The notes under the pieces: generated by a model
Databases searched by the model: none
The model's input: only the letters and a program-made list of their open reading frames with translations
What the model was told of the DNA's origin: nothing
Source: Theristus sp. LFF4_11
Lineage: Eukaryota; Nematoda; Chromadorea; Monhysterida; Xyalidae
Reading direction: 5' to 3'
NCBI GenBank assembly: GCA_030248135.1
Contig: JASANC010001989.1
Location: 62,001-126,000 of the forward strand
Length of the DNA: 64,000 nt
Translations under genes and position numbers: made by a program
Part shown: positions 56,796 through 64,000 of the stretch, one piece after another
Layout: every line of letters starts with the position of its first letter
Position numbering within the stretch: position 1 is the stretch's first letter

Positions 56796-59173
56796 ATGTC
56801 GATAAGCAAAAGATTAGCGTTTGTTTTGTTGCTCATAAAAGTGAGTGTCGGAAAAGATGGCACTGAGGATGGTTGTTACGGGCCAGAGGTGAAGTTTGAC
56901 AATTTCAAATCTGATTCACTGGTTGACTGACTGGTTAATTATTAGCAAGAGATGCGCTTTGTAGCAACCAATCGGCTTCCTGCACTATGCGGTGCAGTTT
57001 CTGTGCCAAAAATGCGAATTCACAAACTTGCAATCATGAATTCCAATCACTTTAAGCATGTTTTTGTCAGGCGCCCAGTTCAGAGTGCAACAGCGAGTAT
57101 CGGCTAGCGCCACTGTCGGTTCTTGGCGTTGAGGTGAAAGGCATCGATCTAAAGGTTTGTTGCAATGTTCACAACTGTACAATAACTGCCGGAGGTTTTC
57201 CTGTCACAGTATGGCGGTGGAGAGAACAGAAGGTCGTCAAGCAGAGCGCGCATCCAGTTTTCCAATACGCCCCTCGGCCGCGCCTCGACCCCCCCTCCCC
57301 GATCCGAACAAACAACGCGTTACCGCCGAGGCCGCGAGATTTCAAATCTCAGAATGATCGTAGGATCAGTCAATCATCCAGACCTCAGACTATCTTCAAT
57401 ATTGCAGAAGCCAGTGTCTCAGTCGGTGATCGACTGGATCCAAAGCGACCTGCACCACTACAAGCTGGTCGTCTTCCGCCAGCAGTTCGTCGACGTCGAC
57501 AGCATGGTGCGCATCGGCCGTCAGTTCGGTGCAATCGGATACTCGGACGCAAAGTCGCGGCCGAACCCGAATCTGCCGTGCGTGTGTTTGTTTCATTTTG
57601 AATGAACTTTTTCCCGCCGGTTCAGTGCGTGTTTTTTGGTACACATTCGCTCTCTTCATGTGAGCACAACTATAATGAATTTTAAAACAAATTTTCGCCG
57701 ATAAACTTTGTATCTACACATACTGCAGACAGCTCAGGCATGCTCCTCTGAATGATCGCACCACCACCAGAACGCATTTCCATCGCAACCTCGTTCACAG
57801 TGGTTTCACTGTGACATTTGCAGGCCAGAAATCACGGCCATCTCAAACGAGGGCAGCGAGGGCCTCCGACTGATGCTGAGCTTCCACGTTGACGGCTCCT
57901 ATCAGGCGTATCCGTACCGATACACGTTGTACAATATGATCAGTGTGCCGCGACTCGGCGGTGAAACGCTGTACGTTTTTGTTTTATGGTGTCAAAAGTT
58001 CTCCCATCAGATCACTTTTAATTCAACTTTGCGTCGAATGATATTCAACCAATATTATCTCTTTTTTTGGTTCAACCAATATTCAACCAAATTCAAGGGT
58101 AACAGTAATGCTAATGCACTGGGTATATACACTAAAGTGACCGGATTGGACTACGGTTCCTTCGCCAATTTTGAATTTCCGCGTCAAGCATGAGACACTG
58201 AGTTCCGTCTTATGCAAAACTCCAGAACCACAACAAAATGCGATTTGCTAAAGTGATCGTGTAAACATTCTGCTCCGACACCAGGTTTGTCGACCTGAAT
58301 GGTGTGTGGAATTCGTTGACAGAGGCGCAACAGGAGCGATGGACAAAGCTGTGGGGCACGTATCGCCATGGACACTGGCATCCGTTGGTGTACGAACATC
58401 CGGACACAAATGAAACGGTGAACAAGCACAAATAACTGAAGGAATATTTGGGCCTGGGGGTGCCATTACTATAAGTTTAGGTGGCGACCTTGGGGCTATT
58501 ATCTGGACCTGGACTACTAAGCTTTTGTAAAACTGGTCCCATGACACAGGGTTTCTCGAAATACTCCATTCTCAATTTCAGACACTCATGTTTGGTGGCC
58601 CACTGAAATTCTTGGTCAGTCAGCCGAATACAACCGAGCATCATCGTCTCACGCAACAGGAGGAGAAACAGTGGAAAAAGGAGTTGAACGACGCAATCTA
58701 TAGGGATGATGGGGTGCATGTGTACTCGCACAAGGTGTGTATAGGCTATACAGGAACACCCTGCACATTCATGAATGCACACCCATTCACAAACACACCT
58801 GCAAACCGTGCACGCTGTCTGTGTGTGCCTGTGTGTTGGCTGTTTTTGTGCAGTATTGGATTCAATGATAAACGACATGTGTGAATGTGAACACGCATCA
58901 TGCTGTGGCTTGTTTATGGTAAAAGGCACCTGAAAAAAAACTGCATCCCCATGTTGCTGTGCATTGCAGTACGAACCGGGCGACTTTGTGATCACGGACA
59001 ACCTTGCGCTGGCACACAACAGCGGCGAGCACTCGCTGGAGCCACCGGAGAAAGTGGGACTGCGCCTGTTGCATCGACTGAACATTCTCGGACGGCACAG
59101 GCCGATGGACCTGCGCTTGCAGGCGGACAATGAGCGCAAGTTCAGAAAGATGCGCGAAGCCTTGCGCGAATGA
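56796..59173 (+). CDS. TauD/TfdA-family Fe(II)/2-oxoglutarate dioxygenase with signal peptide
   Basis: Seven exons join in phase: 56796-56888, 57071-57154, 57408-57577, 57824-57970, 58285-58417, 58582-58734 and 58970-59173; 984 nt, 327 aa. The N-terminus (MSISKRLAFVLLLIKVSVG) is a likely signal peptide. The fold carries FHVDGSY (the HxD iron ligands), NLALAHNSGEHS (distal His) and LRLLHRLNI (Arg that should bind 2-oxoglutarate), in the order of TauD-type enzymes. These hydroxylate small substrates such as taurine using O2 and 2-oxoglutarate; the substrate here is unknown. The length is close to bacterial TauD plus a leader. The family is well known in bacteria and fungi, and in animals mainly as carnitine-pathway hydroxylases, so an acquired gene is possible. 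The multi-intron structure shows it is a resident nuclear gene. Confidence 0.85.
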
Positions 59174-59427
59174 GGGTGGACTAAAGGCATCTGAGAAAAT
59201 GAAGGGGATATAAACACTCAGTTTCGAGTGTAGCGGGATTTCGGTTGTTTGAAGTTTGTTCTTGTTGATCTGTGTCATCTTTATCGCTTACGTTATTCTG
59301 TCCAGCTTGTTTCATTTACGCAAACTTGTCACTTTTGCAACAAACCTTATTGGGGCTGATTTTTAATAAACGTGCAAACGTGCTGAATCACATCAACAAG
59401 ACACATCACTCAGAAAACAATGTCCCT

Positions 59428-62042
59428 TCAGTCAGCATAGTCACGAGAATCGTCACCGTTAAATAATTGAACTTCGTCTTGTGGATTGACATCAGCACTG
59501 GCTTGCTTTTCCATCAGGAACTTCCAGAATTGACGGCGTTCAATGTCAGTGGCGTTTGGCAGATGACCAATGGCCACGGTCTGTGACACAATGACCAGAT
59601 TTATTTTATTTGTATCTGCCAACACGTCAACAGGAACTTTATTACTTGTGCCTGGCTGGTTAGTGGAAAAAGTTTGTAAATATACCATACCTGAGCGGTG
59701 TACCACGACGAACCGCTCCGCAAACCGTTCACGGCCCCGTTAGCGGTCAGGGACTAGGGACTATTCTAAGGACGGTCAGCCCCTCCCATTAGCGGTCAGG
59801 GGAATATTCTTATTTAGCGGTGTTTCGTTCCGCTCCTCCGTTTGCTTTGACTTCGTGGTACACCACACACTCACTGCGGGTATGTCTGTCTCTGGTCTCA
59901 CCTGGTCTTCCAAATCAGCCAGCTCACGACAATGCGCGGGGTCGTCTGGTTCATTCAACACGTACAAATGATTCAAACGTTTGTGGCGTGCACCAATTGC
60001 TACCTGAAATGGAAAATGTTTTGGATGTGAGACAGAAAACTGCATAACAACGAATACAAAAATCAGTACGGTGCTGGAACGCATGCCTTTTGCAAATTTG
60101 ATTCCACTGTGCACCAATGACGACAAAAGACCGCATTGCAGACCGCATTGCAGGGCACTGCCGCACTGAATACTAGCTAGATAGAGATCTTCTAGCTAAA
60201 CAGCTTACACATGAATAGCAGCCCTTATCGCTCTTCAATCATCAGAGATTCTGCTGAGAAAATGCACGCATCGATACTTATTAGGAGTTAAAACAACGTT
60301 GCGAGAACTGTTGTGCATAATTTTTAATTCGTTCTCAGTTCAGTTCAGTTCAGTTCAGTTTTATTCTGCAGTGCACGGCATAATACCAGAGAAGTGTAAG
60401 ACACCATGAGTAGGCAAGCCAAGCCGTACGGACTTGTTGATTTAAAAAAAATCCAACCACCACGATCCGACCGAGCACATCACCTTGAGAATGCCAGTGA
60501 TGTAGATGTCATCGATCCAGAGGTCAGGCGAGCGCACCCACGCGGCATACAGCAGCGGCGGCACATCGGGCGTCAGCAGGTACGCGAAACATGAAACGAA
60601 TGACATGGACATCTCGATTTTCGTTGGCTTTGTAATTTCAATAATGTTTCGCACAGTTTTGAAGCCATGTTGCACCATCATAAACATTCACCATCATGTT
60701 ACACTGCCACTGCACGGCTTGGCAATCAATTCCAGGAAACCAGCCAGCTGAATAAAGTGTACTCTTCTTGGACACAAAATTCGAAAGAGACACGCTGCAC
60801 CAGACCTGCACAGTACGGCGGCCAATAGCGTTGACTGTACACCCGTCTACTGACAAACCACGGCTTCAGTGGGTCACGGTTGGTCTGTGTGATTTGGAGA
60901 ACTGCGATTATTCTGCAGTGCACATGTGAAAAGCATCGTTGGACAACCTTGGTCCATTGCCAGACGAAGCAGCCGATCGTGTTGCTCTCTGTCGCCAATT
61001 CGCGAACGCTCGGCAGCAGCATGTGCATGTTCATCAGCACGTCGTCATCAACCTGGGAACACAGATGAGCATTGATTTACAACAGAACAAATGCTATTTT
61101 TATGCTGCAGCATAAAGCTGGCACACAAAGCAAGCACTTCAAAACAGGGAGATTTTTTGTCGATGAAACTTTGTTGTGTGCATAAAACTTTTGGTTGAGA
61201 GTGTGATGGGATTTTTTAGCTGATTAAAAACTATCGCCCTTGTGGGTATTTGCTCTTCGACAACAATTTCGATCACCTTTAAAATGACCGCAAGATGTTC
61301 AGGGCGCCCACACGCGTGTGACACCCATCGGAGCCATAGTGCTGCTTTGTACGTCAAGTTTTTGTAGGTATCCAGGATTGAGCCCTGGGAAAACAATTGA
61401 AATTTTAAAAAGTTAGCAAACTGATGCTTTATGGGATGTTGGGTGATGGGGTTCGATGCTGGTTGCACCGATTGCACCCGCTGAGACACAGAGAGAACTT
61501 TGTGTTGCATGTGTGTGTTTTGTGCCAGTGTGTTTGTGTGTGTGTGCCACAGTGACGTGTTTGCAACAAAGTGCACTGTGTTCATAGCAGGCGTTTACCT
61601 GCAACAAGTCCCTATACTCGACGTATTCGTCCTCCGCTCGTTCATTCACATTTTCATCGGCGCTCTGCCCAATCACAAACAACAAGCGAACCAGCATCCG
61701 GAATTGCGTGTTTTCTGAGACAAAATCAAGACAAGACATTTAGACAAAACTTCAAAAAAACTTGACTGGTAAAATTTGCTTCAATATAGCTGCCAATTCG
61801 TTTGCTTTGTTTTTCAAGAAGTTTCTTTTTGAGAAAATCGTTTTGAACCAAAAACTGCACAAATTTGTCAACTAGTGCGTTGAGTGCTGAACACACCTGC
61901 TGGTGCATTCTTAGAAGCGTTTTCTCTTCCGTCCTCAACAAAAGTGCCCCAAGTGTCACGGATTGTGCGTCTGCGGGCGAAATTCTCGGCCTTCGAATGA
62001 ACGACCAACAGGAGAAGTCGATGAGTGTTTTGTTGATTGTTG
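59428..62042 (-). CDS. GT31 family beta-1,3-galactosyltransferase-like, N-terminus unresolved
   Basis: Minus-strand exons: 61897-62042, 61599-61714, 61277-61384, 60948-61052, 60806-60884, about 60484-60590, 59902-60003 and 59428-59580 (stop). Family motifs in order: LLLLVVHSKAENFARRRTIRDTWG (the R.xIRxTW motif), LLFVIGQS, ILDTYKNLTYKAA, VDDDVLMN (metal-binding DxD), KPWFVSRRVY..YWPPYCAG, YLLTPDVPPLLY, IDDIYITGIL (the usual EDVYVG with Glu replaced by Asp). These Golgi enzymes add galactose or N-acetyl-sugars to glycans. The transmembrane anchor and stem exons lie upstream of 62042; a candidate exon near 62340-62430 reads NFPIPTHLRL but its splice is uncertain. The acceptor of the YLLTP exon is not a standard AG in phase. 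Confidence 0.82.
60335..60362. repeat. (CAGTT)n microsatellite
   Basis: About five perfect CAGTT units ('cagttcagttcagttcagtt') within a GT31 intron. Confidence 0.9.
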
Positions 62043-62952
62043 CTGCAAAAATTAGACTAGCTCAAAGCTATCCCAACAGCACTTTTTCTAAAGAACACAG
62101 TCCGCACACGCCAAGGTCCCAGTTGAAGACTGCGCACTCTGTTATATAGCGCAGTAATGTGTTGCTCAGCCACGCTGTACGCAGCTGTCTTCTGTGTGCC
62201 AGTGTGTTTGCTGGCAGCAGTGCAACCTTAGACTACAAAGTGCATGGTCTTCTAATCACGCCTTTAACCAACCGCAGCATGCAGTAATCACGGTGCGGTT
62301 TCCAAACGGTCAAAACGGGATACTTCGGAAAATGGGCCCTTGGTTTTCGTTGAGCCACACAAACGCAAGTGAGTCGGGATAGGGAAGTTCAGGTGGTGGT
62401 TGGTGGTGCAGATGACGTCGAATGGGGGGCTGTGGTGTTGCTTGATGCCAGGTGAACACTGCTGGCCCCGAGGGGGTTGTTGTCGTTGTGAACGCTTTGT
62501 GATGATTGGTTGGTGGCTTTGTTGACTTCGAGTAAAGTGACCGATCACTGTTGACTCACAATGAAACATGCGTGAAAAATTAAGATATTACTCATGAGTG
62601 TAATTTCGCTCGTGGGTTTTAGATTTTTTTTTCACCGGCAAGTAAAAGAAACAAGCAGCTTATGACACATTGTGGTATAATAGCATCATTAGACGCGTTC
62701 AACTGTTTATCAGCTTCATATTGATTCATTTCAAGCGTTATTCTCGGTTGAGTGAGAACAATGATGACACTTGAAAGTGATCGTCTGTATTTTTGCGGCT
62801 TGTTGTGCCAATTCAGTCAGACAAGGTGCGTGGACCAATATGTTTTCGGACTTCAGGTTCCACAGCGCACGCCAGACAGCATCCATGCGGCGGTGTGTGT
62901 CGGAGCAGATACTGCGGCTGCCGCAACACGGGGAGTAATGCCTAAAAAATCG
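62043..62952. other. Region upstream of the GT31 exons
   Basis: It should contain the N-terminal exons and promoter of the GT31 gene. Two minus-strand frames are candidates: 62288-62569 and 62731-62988. The second partly reads through the adjoining SINE, so only its inner part (about 62800-62940) could be an exon. Neither has a recognisable motif or clear splice phase. Confidence 0.35.
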
Positions 62953-62960
62953 CAGTACGG

Positions 62961-63131
62961 TCACCCTTGTGGCCTGGTGGTAGTGCATTAGACTGCAGTC
63001 TGTGCAAGCTCGGGGATCGAGTCCCGTCGAGGACTTGATGACAGGGAAAACTCAATGGGCTCAATGGCGTTCTGTACGCTTCTCTGGGTTAGCCCTGGCT
63101 AAACATCGCCTAAAAAATCCCAACAACAAAA
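62961..63131 (+). mobile_element. tRNA-derived SINE with target-site duplication
   Basis: A-box-like 'tgtggcctggtggtagtgc' (about 62968-62986) and B box 'ggggatcgagtccc' (about 63012-63025) are followed by a non-tRNA body and a tail of CAACAACAAAA. The same 7-mer, AGTACGG, flanks both ends (62954-62960 and 63132-63138), fitting a target-site duplication of a short interspersed element. Confidence 0.8.
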
Positions 63132-63139
63132 AGTACGGC

Positions 63140-64000
63140 AGTCGCTCCATGCTCCACCATACCACAGCGACGCACGGGTGGGCTGCACACACACACACAC
63201 ATGTTTGGGGGCTGCGTTGTTTGAATTGATTTACAGTTTGCATCAACCGAAACCCCTCAATCATTTTTCTTGTGGCAGTTTGTTGCTTTGTTTCACATAA
63301 GATCTTTGAAATTTTATGATATGATCAATAAAAACAAAAGCGATTACGTAACGTGAACAAACAATCCACATCACGATGGCGCTGTCAACACAATGAGCTA
63401 TTTTCAAAAGAAGTAGCGTAAAATGATGCGATAAAACCGTATACTATTGTTGCGCAAGCGTGTGACCCCGCGCACGTGCACGAAGTCAACAGAAACAATC
63501 GAAGCGGAGATAATAAATATGCAGGGTGATGCAATTCTGTTTTTAGACACTCATAATTTAAAAGTTTTGAGACTCAGCTTTGTAAGGGAAGATTCCAGCG
63601 CACAGCAAAGCTTACTTTTATGTCAGTTTTTACCCGATGTCTTTTTCCAGGCCTGAACTTCAAACAATAAGCAAAGCCATTGACGAAGTCGTTTGCAAAT
63701 AAGTCGTTTTGGTGTTATGTACTTGTTCAGAACGTTTCAAATCGTCATGGTCATGCGGATGCCTCGCGGTATTATTCCGTTTTTACTTTCGTGCAACCCT
63801 GTAAAGGAAAACTGATGACGACACAAGTTTCGAGTGACTCGAGTGCAAGAAAAGCGCACGAGAAAAAACAACACCTTTTTCAGCCAACACATTTACACTG
63901 CAGTCAGCGGCACATAAATTCACTGGTTGTTTTGATATTATTCGTGCAAATTTCTGTTCTGGGAACTGATACATCGCTTGGAAAATTGGTTGACTCGGAA
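63140..64000. other. Window end, no supported gene
   Basis: AT-rich sequence with a short CA run near 63188-63203. ORFs such as 63447-63656 have no recognisable motif. I see no RNA gene here. Confidence 0.4.

Noticed and set aside
62731..62988. 85-aa minus-strand protein
   Set aside because: Its first codons are the reverse complement of the SINE, so the frame as a whole is not a gene.

Overview
The window is eukaryotic and almost certainly from an invertebrate animal. Its genes are split into many short exons with GT..AG introns, there are no operons or Shine-Dalgarno sites, and the genes are metazoan in type (NOP9-like Pumilio protein, RhoGAP of the ARHGAP11A kind, A/B-type carboxypeptidase, retinol-saturase-like oxidoreductase, GT31 galactosyltransferase). 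A cysteine-rich secreted protein at 19.3-24.0 kb loosely resembles nematode CPG4-type proteins, but I cannot place the species.

Layout. 1-1.98 kb: a 149-bp satellite array with a unique tail, ending in a C-free, G-rich tract (about 1.98-2.25 kb) that looks like a damaged assembly join. 2.25-18.11 kb: two head-to-tail copies of a Ty3/gypsy-like LTR retrotransposon sharing the middle LTR. Copy A is 5'-truncated; copy B is about 10.7 kb from LTR to LTR. The element has a 5' polyprotein with gypsy-like scaffolds but altered catalytic motifs, and an apparently spliced 3' gene for a double CCHC-knuckle protein. 19.3-24.0 kb: the secreted Cys-rich gene, with a 16-nt microexon and two possible C-termini. 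24-28.3 kb: a 1-kb element with 142-bp inverted repeats, then a second copy of the satellite plus tail. 28.3-32.5 kb: a retinol-saturase-like gene lacking its FAD-binding N-terminus, directly after that satellite. 32.7-35.3 kb (minus): a carboxypeptidase lacking its propeptide exons, with an inverted-repeat element just upstream. 38.9-45.1 kb: NOP9-like. 46.0-55.7 kb: RhoGAP. 56.8-59.2 kb: TauD-like dioxygenase with a signal peptide. 59.4-62.0 kb (minus): GT31 glycosyltransferase, N-terminus unresolved.

The host genes are unrelated housekeeping, secretory or metabolic genes and form no pathway. The region is dominated by mobile DNA: hAT-like elements with perfect 8-bp target duplications, an 83-bp palindromic MITE family, Tc1/mariner-like MITEs, a foldback element made of a GC-rich minisatellite, tRNA-derived SINEs (one apparently exonised in the RhoGAP gene) and pentanucleotide arrays. 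The strongest candidate for something undescribed is the retrotransposon: young by LTR identity, with an open polyprotein whose protease, RT, RNase H and integrase zinc motifs are all altered, zinc knuckles in an odd position, a spliced second gene, a duplicated polypurine tract and a strongly over-represented octamer CATGGAGG on the plus strand.
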